Positions 17,491-25,409 of a DNA stretch of 64,000 bases are shown here, in pieces; positions within the stretch are counted from its first letter, which is position 1, and each line of letters begins with the position of its first letter. The notes beneath the pieces are model-generated. The model ran no database searches and was not told where the DNA came from. It saw only the letters and a list, made by a program, of their open reading frames with translations. The stretch covers positions 124,001-188,000 of the forward strand of contig JAFRHL010000034.1 of the NCBI GenBank assembly GCA_017433295.1. Direction: 5' to 3'. Made by a program: the position numbers and the translations under genes. The stretch is from Eubacterium sp. (GTDB lineage Bacteria; Bacillota; Clostridia; Lachnospirales; Lachnospiraceae).

Positions 17491-18372
17491 ATGGAAGACC
17501 TGCAAACCGGACTGGATCTGAATAAAGGACTGGATCTGCAAACCGGACGGTGTCTGGAAATAGAAAAAAGTATCCGCAGCAGAAGGTTTCACAAAAAGCT
17601 CTTTTCACGATTTGCAAAGGCCATCAATACCTATGATCTTCTGAAAGAGAATGATAAGGTGGCCGTCTGCATATCCGGGGGAAAGGATTCCATGCTGATG
17701 GCCAAGCTTTTCCAGGAAATCAGGCGCCATAATAAGTTTCATTTTGATCTGGTTTTTCTGGTGATGGATCCGGGTTACAGTGAGGCCAACCGCCGGATGA
17801 TAGAGCACAATGCAGAGATCCTGGGAATACCCGTCACTATTTTTGAATCAGACATCTTTGAATCGGTCACCCATGTGGATAAGTCACCCTGTTATCTTTG
17901 TGCCAGGATGAGAAGAGGCTATCTTTACAGTCATGCGAAAGCCCTGGGAGCCAATAAGATCGCCCTGGGCCACCATTATGATGATGTGATCGAGACCATC
18001 CTGATGGGAATGCTTTACGGAGCCCAGGTCCAGACCATGATGCCCAAACTCCACAGCACCAATTTTCCCGGGATGGAGCTGATCCGGCCCATGTACCTGA
18101 TCAGGGAAGAGGATATCATCAACTGGGCAGAGGCCAATGATCTGCATTTCCTCCGGTGCGCCTGCCGCTTTACTGAATCATGCTCCGCTTACCGGCCGGA
18201 TGGCAGTTCAGCCTCAAAGCGGATGGAGATCAAGAAACTGATCGCAGATCTGAAAGAAGTGAATCCCTTTGTGGAGGGAAACATTTTCAAGAGTGTGGAG
18301 AACGTGAATCTGAACACTGTTGTTGCTTATAAAAAAGATGGCATCAGACATCATTTTCTGGAAGATTATTAA
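17491..18372 (+). CDS. TtcA/TilS-family PP-loop ATPase (tRNA thiolation-like)
   Basis: Adenylating enzyme of the family that makes 2-thiocytidine in tRNA. PP-loop SGGKDSM, the CxxC pair in CYLCARMRRG, ALGHHYDD, and later cysteines in RCACRFTESC match TtcA-like proteins. 293 residues. AAAAAAGGAG gives a strong SD for ATG 17491. The first 20 codons contain a short repeat (LDLQTG twice). It starts 26 bases after the last nitrogenase-like gene, so it could be part of that transcript, but TtcA-like genes are also common housekeeping genes. tRNA modification is the simplest assignment. Confidence 0.85.
   Translation: MEDLQTGLDLNKGLDLQTGRCLEIEKSIRSRRFHKKLFSRFAKAINTYDLLKENDKVAVCISGGKDSMLMAKLFQEIRRHNKFHFDLVFLVMDPGYSEANRRMIEHNAEILGIPVTIFESDIFESVTHVDKSPCYLCARMRRGYLYSHAKALGANKIALGHHYDDVIETILMGMLYGAQVQTMMPKLHSTNFPGMELIRPMYLIREEDIINWAEANDLHFLRCACRFTESCSAYRPDGSSASKRMEIKKLIADLKEVNPFVEGNIFKSVENVNLNTVVAYKKDGIRHHFLEDY
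17500..17548 (+). repeat. Short direct repeat in the N-terminal coding region
   Basis: CTGCAAACCGGAC occurs at 17500-17512 and again at 17536-17548, with GGACTGGATCTG also doubled between them. It encodes the repeated LDLQTG segment of the PP-loop protein. Confidence 0.8.
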
Positions 18373-18410
18373 AAGATGGCATCAGGCATCATCTTCCGGA
18401 AGATCGTTAT
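18333..18410 (+). repeat. Imperfect tandem duplication of the end of the PP-loop gene
   Basis: About 38 bases at 18333-18370, which encode the last codons of the gene, are repeated immediately downstream at 18371-18410 with a handful of substitutions. The second copy lies outside the reading frame, between the stop and the galE SD. Confidence 0.8.
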
Positions 18411-18436
18411 AAAGGAATTATAAAGGAGATATACTT

Positions 18437-19450
18437 ATGAAGATTTTAGTGACAGGAGGAGCAGGCTATATCGGAAGCCATACCTGTGTGGAGCTTTTAA
18501 ACAGTAACTATGATGTTGTCGTTGTGGACAACCTGTACAATTCCTGCCGGGAGGCATTAAAGAGGGTTGAGAAAATTACGGGAAAAGATCTGACCTTCTA
18601 TGAAGGAGATCTGCTGGATAAGGACTTCTTAACTGATGTATTTGCCAGGGAAAAACCGGAAGCAGTAATTCACTTTGCGGGTTATAAGGCTGTGGGTGAA
18701 TCTGTCGAAAAACCGCTGGAATATTATCATAATAATATTACGGGAACGCTGATACTTTGTGATGTCATGAGAAAGTATGACTGTAAAAAGATCGTTTTCA
18801 GTTCATCAGCCACAGTATACGGCGACCCCGCTTTTGTACCGATTACAGAAGAGTGTCCGAAGGGGCTTATTACCAATCCCTATGGACAGACCAAGGGCAT
18901 GATCGAGCAGATCCTTACGGATATCCAGATCAGTGATCCTGAGTGGAGGGTGACCCTGCTGCGCTATTTTAATCCTATCGGAGCACACGGTTCAGGGCTG
19001 ATCGGAGAGGACCCGAAAGGGATTCCCAACAACCTGGTTCCCTATATAGCAAGAGTTGCGGTAGGCAAGCTTCCCGAACTGGGCGTATTTGGAAATGATT
19101 ACGATACCCCGGACGGCACCGGTGTCAGGGATTACATCCATGTGGTGGATCTGGCCGCCGGTCATGTGTGCGCCCTTAAGCATATGAAAGAAGGCGTTCA
19201 GATCTATAATCTCGGAACAGGCCGGGGCTACAGTGTACTTGATGTGGTAAAAGCCTACGGTAAAGCCTGCGGAAAAGAGATTCCCTATTCTATAAAACCC
19301 CGCAGGCCGGGAGATATCGCCACCTGTTATTCAGACCCCTCAAAAGCAGAGAGGGAGCTGGGCTGGAAAGCCAGGTACGGCATCGAGGAAATGTGCAGAG
19401 ACTCCTGGCACTGGCAGTCCGGCAATCCTGACGGATATCAGGCTTCCTGA
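18437..19450 (+). CDS. galE: UDP-glucose 4-epimerase
   Basis: Interconverts UDP-glucose and UDP-galactose in the cytoplasm. 337 residues, normal size. NAD-binding [10 protein letters not shown] at the N-terminus, [14 protein letters not shown] with the catalytic Ser/Thr, YGQTKG (Tyr-x3-Lys), and [15 protein letters not shown] all fit GalE. AAAGGAGATAT gives the SD. It is followed by a 250-base region with its own promoter, so it ends its unit. Confidence 0.96.
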   Translation: MKILVTGGAGYIGSHTCVELLNSNYDVVVVDNLYNSCREALKRVEKITGKDLTFYEGDLLDKDFLTDVFAREKPEAVIHFAGYKAVGESVEKPLEYYHNNITGTLILCDVMRKYDCKKIVFSSSATVYGDPAFVPITEECPKGLITNPYGQTKGMIEQILTDIQISDPEWRVTLLRYFNPIGAHGSGLIGEDPKGIPNNLVPYIARVAVGKLPELGVFGNDYDTPDGTGVRDYIHVVDLAAGHVCALKHMKEGVQIYNLGTGRGYSVLDVVKAYGKACGKEIPYSIKPRRPGDIATCYSDPSKAERELGWKARYGIEEMCRDSWHWQSGNPDGYQAS

Positions 19451-19459
19451 TTTTTTACC

Positions 19460-19480
19460 GGAATCGCTTCAGGCGATTCC
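19460..19480. repeat. Inverted repeat after galE
   Basis: GGAATCGC (19460-19467) and GCGATTCC (19473-19480) form an 8-bp stem with a 5-base loop. There is no T tract after it on the plus strand, so it is not a standard terminator. Its core resembles the inverted repeat before def at 41752. Confidence 0.6.
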
Positions 19481-19519
19481 CCGATGATGACAGACCTGAC
19501 ATGGAATTTCTGTAAAAAC

Positions 19520-19548
19520 TTGCATTTGGATATGAACTTTGGTATACT
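19520..19548 (+). promoter_or_regulatory. Sigma-A promoter of the structured leader
   Basis: TTGCAT (19520-19525), a 17-base spacer, TATACT (19543-19548). Transcription should start near 19555, at the closing stem of the RNA below. Confidence 0.8.
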
Positions 19549-19549
19549 C

Positions 19550-19711
19550 AATCTCAGACGCAGGAATCTCGTGACGTAAGTCATGAGAGGAATGCGCAAG
19601 GTTAGCTTCTCTCTGACGTGGGGCGGGTGGTCCGGTGGACCACATAAGAGCCGACCGGAGCGGCAGCGGAGAACATACCCACATCTGAGATTGACCCCCA
19701 TACAGGTGGGG
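19550..19711 (+). ncRNA. Structured RNA or 5' leader of unknown class
   Basis: Nested stems: outer 19550-19558 with 19684-19692 (9 bp, the first bases may precede the transcript start); 9-bp hairpin with a GTAA tetraloop (19567-19575 with 19580-19588); 5-bp stem 19618-19622 with 19678-19682 enclosing a 7-bp hairpin (19627-19633 with 19637-19643) and a 4-bp hairpin (19650-19653 with 19661-19664); then CCCCA/TGGGG (19696-19700 with 19707-19711). It lies between a promoter and the LCP gene without an open frame. A multibranched fold like this fits a riboswitch-like leader or a stand-alone ncRNA. I could not assign it to a family. Confidence 0.6.
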
Positions 19712-19739
19712 AAAGTTCGATATGTTTAGGAGGGCCATG

Positions 19740-21317
19740 ATGGAGAAGCCAAGTATGATAAAACGATTTTTCTCATTCCTGCTCCGGCTGATTGTTGTAC
19801 TTATGCTTATGGTAATGATCGCGGTGGGATCTTTTGAGGGTGTGACCTACTATCTTTCGGGAAGTTTCTATGATTTGAGGAATGCCCTGAAGGGTGACGG
19901 CAAAAAGGCCGTGGTTCACATTACAAAGAATCCGCAGGAGGAGACAAAGATCGATGACAAGAATATGAAGAATACATTATTCTTTGTGGAGAGTAATGAC
20001 GGGCTCAGCAGATATACTTCTCTTGTCATGATGAATACCGAGACGAACGCCGTAGATTTGCTTTTGGTACCTTTGCATGTACAGGTAACAGTGGGAGGGA
20101 AGCTCCTTACCGAGATCCAGAAGAAGATTCCCGGCGCGGGAAGCACCCTTGAGCTGGATGATATTGCCAGGGTATATGGAGAAGATAAGTATCGCATCAT
20201 TTCTGATGTTTTTTCGCAGATATTTGCCCTTAATATATCCGGATACGATGTATTATCTCAAAAGCAGTTTGAAGACCTGCTGGACATCAACGGGTCTGTA
20301 TCATATCACTTTGCGGATCTTCTTTCCTACAGAGATGAACAGCAGCAATTACAGTATTTTCAGGCAGGAGACCAGCAGCTTAGCGGCAGTGAAGCCATGA
20401 TACTGATGTCCCATATGGATGGAACAGACAAGCAGGAGTCTGATCGTCTGGAGCGCGCCAATACATTTCTTGAATCCTGGCTGGACAAGCTGATCGGAGC
20501 AGGAAAGGGAACGGACCTGGTAGGTCAGGTTGAAAAGACAGCGGCTTCCAGTGAAGGCAGAGATTTTACCGAAGAGAAGAAGGTGTGGGGAGATCTTACT
20601 CCCAATGGTGTCACATTACGTATTCTTCAGGGGGCAGAGAGCAAGGGTGTATTCTCCATTGATTCCCAGAAGGCCAAGCTGCAGATCTCGACCCTGGTTA
20701 AGCAGAGTGCGGATTACAGAGCCAGCGATGAACAGGACAGCGTGGGATCTCTTGGGGACGATACTGAAACTGCCGCCAGCTCAAAGGATTATTATATTGA
20801 GCTTTACAATGCAGCATTCCGCCAGGGACTGGCTTCGGAATGGGAGAGCTATCTGGAGGAGGAAGGATACAATATCAGCCTGATTGCTTCTTACCAGGAT
20901 GAGGGCCCCCTTTCCACCACCAGGATCGTTGTCAGTCAGGAAGGAATCGGGCAGGATCTCCTTAAGTACTTCTCGGGAGCCGATATTGAGATCGGTGAGA
21001 TAGTTACCGGTGGAGATATTCAGGTGTTTATCGGCACAGATCATATTAATGTGGGCACTTCCGAGTCCTCTTCTGATACGGCTGATTTCTCAGACAGATC
21101 AGATTCTGATTCCGGAAAAACAGATTCCGCTAAAGCAAAAGACTCTGATTTCGACGAAAAGGATTCTGCCAAAGCAAAAGGCAGTGATTCCGGCAAGGAT
21201 GATGAGAAGGATGAGAATGATGAGAAGGGCAAGGACAAAGGAGATGAAAAGCAGACCGGAGATCAGAATTCGGGAAACAGCTCCGGGTACTATAATTTTG
21301 ACAAGGATTCTGAATGA
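19740..21317 (+). CDS. LCP (LytR-CpsA-Psr) family protein with LytR_C-like end and charged tail
   Basis: LCP proteins attach teichoic acid or polysaccharide to peptidoglycan at the outer face of the membrane. One N-terminal membrane span (FFSFLLRLIVVLMLMVMIAVG), an LCP-like domain (about residues 65-250: SLVMMNTETNAVDLLLVPLHVQV), then a LytR_C-like domain (about 370-450, ending VFIGTDH). The last 75 residues are Ser/Asp/Lys/Glu-rich with DSAKAK repeats. AGGAGG at 19728-19733 favours ATG 19740 over ATG 19722 or 19737. The usual arginine-rich LCP site is not obvious, so activity is uncertain. Confidence 0.7.
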   Translation: MEKPSMIKRFFSFLLRLIVVLMLMVMIAVGSFEGVTYYLSGSFYDLRNALKGDGKKAVVHITKNPQEETKIDDKNMKNTLFFVESNDGLSRYTSLVMMNTETNAVDLLLVPLHVQVTVGGKLLTEIQKKIPGAGSTLELDDIARVYGEDKYRIISDVFSQIFALNISGYDVLSQKQFEDLLDINGSVSYHFADLLSYRDEQQQLQYFQAGDQQLSGSEAMILMSHMDGTDKQESDRLERANTFLESWLDKLIGAGKGTDLVGQVEKTAASSEGRDFTEEKKVWGDLTPNGVTLRILQGAESKGVFSIDSQKAKLQISTLVKQSADYRASDEQDSVGSLGDDTETAASSKDYYIELYNAAFRQGLASEWESYLEEEGYNISLIASYQDEGPLSTTRIVVSQEGIGQDLLKYFSGADIEIGEIVTGGDIQVFIGTDHINVGTSESSSDTADFSDRSDSDSGKTDSAKAKDSDFDEKDSAKAKGSDSGKDDEKDENDEKGKDKGDEKQTGDQNSGNSSGYYNFDKDSE

Positions 21318-21363
21318 TTGACACCCGCTGACTTCGGATTTAAGTGTGGAGGGGGGGAAGCAT

Positions 21364-22137
21364 TTGAGAGAGCACAATCTCAACAAAGTGAATGTACTTG
21401 GTGTTAATGTATGTGATCTCCGGCCGGAAAAGGCAGTTGCATTATCTCTGGAAGCCATGCGTAATAATGAATTCGGCACTGTGTTTTTTCATTCGGCAGT
21501 GAGTTCTCTGTATTGCCAGGAGAAAGACCGGGCTATGGAGTTTGTTAATACACTTAAGCTTGTTCTTCCGGGGGACAGGCATATGGAGATGACTGTCCTG
21601 CAGGAGCCTCTTACCGGCGATAATGGACCGGGCACATTTATCCGTGATTACATGAGACGTCTCTTCGCCAGAATGCACAGGGAATACAGGGAGTTATTTA
21701 TCGTCTCCGAATCAGACGTCAGGATAGACCTTCTAAAGGAGTACCTGGCGGGAAGCTGCCCGAATATTACGGCAGCAGGCATGGTTTTCGAAAGGGAGAC
21801 AGAAGGAGCTGCTGACAAAGTTGTCAATGAGATCAATGCCCAAATACCGGATGTCCTTCTGCTGCTTCTGCCTGTTGAAGACCAGCTGATGTTCCTTGAG
21901 GGATATGAATCCATGATGAATGCCGGCCTGTGTATCTGTGTAGAGTCCCTGCAGTCATTTGTTACAGATATGGCAGTGAGGATTCCCTCCTGGGTCAGGC
22001 TGCTCCATCTGACCCGGCTCTATAGCTGGCTTCATAATGAGAAGAAGCTGCAAAAGATAATAGCCGGTTCCGTTTTCAAAAAAAGGGTAAATGAGGATAT
22101 TCTAGCAGAAAACGAGAATGATGAACAAAACAGGTAA
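21364..22137 (+). CDS. Degenerate WecG/TagA/CpsF (GT26)-like protein
   Basis: About 257 residues. The start VNVLGVNVCDLRPEKAV and the end IPSWVRLLHLTRLYSWLHNEKKL follow the GT26 glycosyltransferase layout (the end resembles RAPxW...LEWLYRL). Motifs usually conserved inside the family are altered: the TPNP-type segment is HSAVS, the ADG-type segment is LPGDRH, and the G.PkQE-type segment is LPVEDQ. It may be a non-catalytic or changed-specificity paralogue working with the preceding LCP protein. TTG 21364 follows a G-rich SD (21348-21357); GTG 21346 is inside the SD. Confidence 0.55.
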   Translation: MREHNLNKVNVLGVNVCDLRPEKAVALSLEAMRNNEFGTVFFHSAVSSLYCQEKDRAMEFVNTLKLVLPGDRHMEMTVLQEPLTGDNGPGTFIRDYMRRLFARMHREYRELFIVSESDVRIDLLKEYLAGSCPNITAAGMVFERETEGAADKVVNEINAQIPDVLLLLLPVEDQLMFLEGYESMMNAGLCICVESLQSFVTDMAVRIPSWVRLLHLTRLYSWLHNEKKLQKIIAGSVFKKRVNEDILAENENDEQNR

Positions 22138-22158
22138 CGATTTTTTGTGAACTTTTTT

Positions 22159-22199
22159 AAGAGGTTGTATGTTTTTACATATTTCCTCTTTTTTTTTTT
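22159..22199 (+). terminator. Rho-independent terminator
   Basis: AAGAGG (22159-22164) pairs with CCTCTT (22185-22190) and TATGT with ACATA inside, followed by about eleven T. It ends the LCP/WecG-like unit. Confidence 0.85.
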
Positions 22200-22231
22200 C
22201 ATTTTTTGTATTAGAATAACAAATAGGACTC

Positions 22232-22237
22232 TATAAT
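22232..22237 (+). promoter_or_regulatory. Promoter -10 element
   Basis: Consensus TATAAT about 45 bases before the CdaR-like gene; the matching -35 is weak (TTGTAT at 22206, spacing 20). The position between a terminator and a start codon supports it. Confidence 0.5.
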
Positions 22238-22281
22238 ATTAGGTGAGAATGATCACAGGAGGATAATTAGGAGAGAATATT

Positions 22282-23370
22282 ATGATTTCTAATCAGATTT
22301 TACAGGATACAATCGATGGCATTAAGGCCATAACCAGAATCGATCTTTGCGTGATGGATACAGATGGAAAGCCTCTTGCCTCTACCCTTGATGCAGTGGA
22401 AGAATACAGAGAGGCGGTACTGGTTTTTGCCCAGTCCCTGGCAGAGAGCCAGATGCTGCAGGGCTATCAGTTCTTTAAGGTATTTGATGAAAAGCAGCTG
22501 GAATATATCATTCTGGTCAAGGGAGAGACAGATGATGTCTATATGATCGGGAAGATGGCCGCATTCCAGATCCAGAACCTTCTGGTGGCCTATAAGGAAC
22601 GGTTTGATAAGGACAATTTCATAAAGAACCTTCTGCTTGACAACCTGCTGCTGGTGGACATTTATAACCGCGCCAAGAAGCTTCATATTGAGACGGATGT
22701 AAGACGGACAGTCTTTATCATTGAGACAATAGGTGACAAGGACAACAGCTCCTTTGAGACCGTAAGAAATATTTTCTCGTCCAAATCCAGAGATTTTATC
22801 ACTGCAGTGGATGAAAAAAACATTATCATCGTCAAGGAACTCAAGCAGGGAGAAAGCTACCCTGAGATGCAGAAGACAGCGGAAGTTATTATCGACATGC
22901 TTCATACGGAGGCCATGACAAAGGTGAAGGTGGCTTTCGGTAATATTGTGAGTGAGATCAAGGAGGTATCCAGGTCATATAAGGAGGCCAAGATGGCCAT
23001 GGATGTGGGCAAGATCTTTTATCCGGACAGCAACGTGATAGCCTATAACCAGCTGGGTATCGGGCGTCTCATCTATCAGCTGCCCCTGCCTTTATGTAAA
23101 ATGTTTATCAAGGAGATCTTCGAGAACCGGTCCCCGGATGAGTTTGATGAAGAGACCCTGATGACCATCAATAAGTTTTTTGAGAACAGTCTGAATGTTT
23201 CCGAGACCTCCCGGCAGCTTTACATTCACAGGAATACTCTGGTTTACCGTCTGGATAAACTGCAGAAAACCACTAATCTGGATCTGAGAGTATTTGAGGA
23301 TGCCATCACTTTCAAGATTGCCCTGATGGTAGTAAAATATATGGAATACATGGAAAGCATTGAGTATTAA
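22282..23370 (+). CDS. CdaR/PucR-type sugar-diacid regulator
   Basis: DNA-binding transcription regulator, 362 residues. The N-terminal part (about 1-130, starting SNQILQDTIDGIKAITRIDLCVMD) resembles the putative sugar-diacid recognition domain, the middle a GGDEF-like/CdaR region (VKVAFGNIVSEIKEVSRSYKEAKMAMDVG), and the last 60 residues the PucR-type helix-turn-helix (FFENSLNVSETSRQLYIHRNTLVYRL). AGGAGGATAATTAGGAGAG upstream. Adjacent to an S41 peptidase with no gap. Target genes unknown. Confidence 0.88.
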   Translation: MISNQILQDTIDGIKAITRIDLCVMDTDGKPLASTLDAVEEYREAVLVFAQSLAESQMLQGYQFFKVFDEKQLEYIILVKGETDDVYMIGKMAAFQIQNLLVAYKERFDKDNFIKNLLLDNLLLVDIYNRAKKLHIETDVRRTVFIIETIGDKDNSSFETVRNIFSSKSRDFITAVDEKNIIIVKELKQGESYPEMQKTAEVIIDMLHTEAMTKVKVAFGNIVSEIKEVSRSYKEAKMAMDVGKIFYPDSNVIAYNQLGIGRLIYQLPLPLCKMFIKEIFENRSPDEFDEETLMTINKFFENSLNVSETSRQLYIHRNTLVYRLDKLQKTTNLDLRVFEDAITFKIALMVVKYMEYMESIEY

Positions 23371-24576
23371 ATGATGGAAAAGAACAGAAACAGCAAAAAA
23401 AGAAGAATCGGTTTCATAGTCGGTATGTTCATATTGCTGATGCTGGCATTTACCGGAGGAAGATTGTCCGCCTCCATCAAAACCCCCCTGGAGGAGGGCT
23501 TTGATAATGATGCGATCCTTAGCAAGGTCAAGCGGCTGGAGGCCTATATTAACACCTTTTATCTCGACGATATCGATTCGGATAAGGTGACCGACGGTGT
23601 TTATCATGGTCTGGTCTCCGGTCTGGGAGACCCTTATTCAGAGTATTATACAAAGCAGGAATACCAGGATATGATGGACTCGGATGCCGGTGAGTACCGG
23701 GGAATCGGGATCATAGTTTATAAAGAAAGCCAGTCCGGTTATGTGGTCATAGAGTCTGTTATGAAAGACCAGCCTGCCTACAATGCCGGAATTCAGAACG
23801 GGGATATTATGATCTCGGTGGACGGAGTTAATACAACAGAGATGACCCTGTCAGAAACGGTCGCGAAGATCAAACGGGGAGAGGCGGATACTGTTAAGCT
23901 GACTATTTTAAGAAATAACCAGACCCTGGATGTGGAGGTTGATAAAAAGAACATCGTTGTGGAGTCGGTGGAATGGGAGATGAAGGAGAATAATATCGGT
24001 TATATCTCCGTGGCCCAGTTTATCGAGAATACAGATGAACATTTTATCACTGCAGTGGATGAGCTTGAAAAGCAGGGGATGAAGGGCCTGATCATTGATC
24101 TTCGTGATAACGGAGGCGGTCTGGTGGACACCTGTATCAATATGGTTTCCAGGATCATTCCCGAAAATGACCTCATCGTTTCCATAAAGGATAAGAATGA
24201 AAAGACAGAAGAGTATAAGTGCAAGGATGCAAGGACCCTGGATATGCCCATTGTAATTTTGGCCAATGAGAATACAGCCAGTGCGTCAGAGATCATGACA
24301 GGCTGTCTGAAAGACTATGGCCTGGTCACAGTCATCGGAGGAAAAACCTTCGGCAAGGGGATTGTGCAGAATGTGATGCCCCTTGGCGACGGTTCAGCCA
24401 TAAAGCTTACTGTGGCAGCCTACTATACTCCAAAGGGAACCAGCATCCACAAGCAGGGTATCGAGCCGGATATTGATATGGCCTATAAGCCGGAGGAATG
24501 GCTGAAGATCAGAAAGGGAGAGAAGAAGGATACCCAGATGGAGAAGGCCATTTCCGTCCTGAAGGAGAAACAATAG
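23371..24576 (+). CDS. S41 carboxy-terminal processing peptidase (CtpA/CtpB-like)
   Basis: Exported serine protease with PDZ domain, 401 residues. Signal anchor at the N-terminus (IGFIVGMFILLMLAFTGG), PDZ about 100-190 (YRGIGIIV...GIQNGDIMISVDGV), catalytic core with RDNGGG, the Ser in NTASASEI and the Lys in GGKTFGKGIVQ, both expected catalytic residues present. CtpB-type proteases cut sporulation and envelope proteins. The start follows the CdaR-like stop directly; ATG 23371 and 23374 are equally possible. Confidence 0.93.
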   Translation: MMEKNRNSKKRRIGFIVGMFILLMLAFTGGRLSASIKTPLEEGFDNDAILSKVKRLEAYINTFYLDDIDSDKVTDGVYHGLVSGLGDPYSEYYTKQEYQDMMDSDAGEYRGIGIIVYKESQSGYVVIESVMKDQPAYNAGIQNGDIMISVDGVNTTEMTLSETVAKIKRGEADTVKLTILRNNQTLDVEVDKKNIVVESVEWEMKENNIGYISVAQFIENTDEHFITAVDELEKQGMKGLIIDLRDNGGGLVDTCINMVSRIIPENDLIVSIKDKNEKTEEYKCKDARTLDMPIVILANENTASASEIMTGCLKDYGLVTVIGGKTFGKGIVQNVMPLGDGSAIKLTVAAYYTPKGTSIHKQGIEPDIDMAYKPEEWLKIRKGEKKDTQMEKAISVLKEKQ

Positions 24577-24604
24577 GGGATTATAAAACCCTTATATCCT
24601 ATAT

Positions 24605-24646
24605 CGCCGGGTTTTCATGATTAACACATGGAATCCCGGCGGTTTT
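24605..24646 (+). terminator. Terminator after the S41 peptidase gene
   Basis: CGCCGGG (24605-24611) pairs with CCCGGCG (24635-24641), followed by GTTTTC; the loop can form an extra TCATG/CATGGA stem. The T tract is short. Confidence 0.65.
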
Positions 24647-24649
24647 CAA

Positions 24650-24701
24650 AAAGTCAGACAGCATCGGCGCGCGAACCGAGGCAGCAAACGCAACCTGTCT
24701 G
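24650..24701 (-). terminator. Probable minus-strand terminator of the DUF5721-like gene
   Basis: CAGACAG and CTGTCTG (24655-24661 and 24695-24701) form the stem; read on the minus strand it is followed by ACTTTTTG. The 232-base gap between the convergent genes holds this and the plus-strand terminator; I see nothing else in it. Confidence 0.4.
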
Positions 24702-24808
24702 GCCCCATTGCCTGCAGAACCCCTCTATCCAGCAAGCCATCAGGATTCCATGTTTCATTTACATAAAAACCTGACAGTTAGGGGGGCTGTGATTGCAACA
24801 GCTCCTCT

Positions 24809-25285
24809 TTATGAAATACCTTTTGCGGATAAAAAGCTCCTCATATGGTCATCCACGCAGTGCTCCAGTCTCTTATCTGTGGAAAAGACCCGGCAGGAAA
24901 TGCCCGTGGTTATAAGGAGACTGCCGGATTCAAAGAGGATATTCAGATAGATCCCTTCTATATCTTCCGGTCCTATGGGACTGCCGCTTTCCTTTAAAAA
25001 CCATTCCACTGTCTTTTCGGGGAATGCCAGTATGATCTTCAGCCTTAAGGGCTGTCTTTTTCCCCTGATGATCTGGAATATGTAAGGCCTGGCTTCTTTC
25101 CAGAAGCAGTAAGCCCTTTCAGGTTTTTCATCGGAGTCATAAAAACCATGATTCAGGTGGCCGTCAAGATAATAGGTGATGCCCATACGGATGCCGGCCT
25201 CCACCAGATAAAAGCGGTCAAAGCAGTCACCTGAAAGCAGTTTGGACATGAAGTCTCTGATATCTGAAATCTGTGCGGATAACAT
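24809..25285 (-). CDS. DUF5721-like protein of unknown function
   Basis: 159 residues from the ATG at 25285, chosen because GAGGGGGAAACC precedes it on the minus strand; upstream in-frame starts lack an SD. It resembles short uncharacterised Lachnospiraceae proteins (ISDIRDFMSKLL...FDRFYLVEAGIRMGITYYLDGHLN). No signal peptide or membrane span. It is transcribed away from the M18 gene. No function proposed. Confidence 0.65.
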   Translation of the reverse strand: MLSAQISDIRDFMSKLLSGDCFDRFYLVEAGIRMGITYYLDGHLNHGFYDSDEKPERAYCFWKEARPYIFQIIRGKRQPLRLKIILAFPEKTVEWFLKESGSPIGPEDIEGIYLNILFESGSLLITTGISCRVFSTDKRLEHCVDDHMRSFLSAKGIS

Positions 25286-25325
25286 GGTTTCCCCCTCTGT
25301 TGTTTTATAAAGTGTCATATCAGTG

Positions 25326-25354
25326 TTGCTATATTCTTTAATGTAATATATAAT
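25326..25354 (+). promoter_or_regulatory. Sigma-A promoter of the M18 aminopeptidase gene
   Basis: TTGCTA (25326-25331), a 17-base spacer, TATAAT (25349-25354), about 55 bases before the start codon. Confidence 0.75.
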
Positions 25355-25409
25355 TATCATTTGGGAGTATTATAGCACAACAGAAGTTTTTTGAAAAGGA
25401 TGTAAAATT

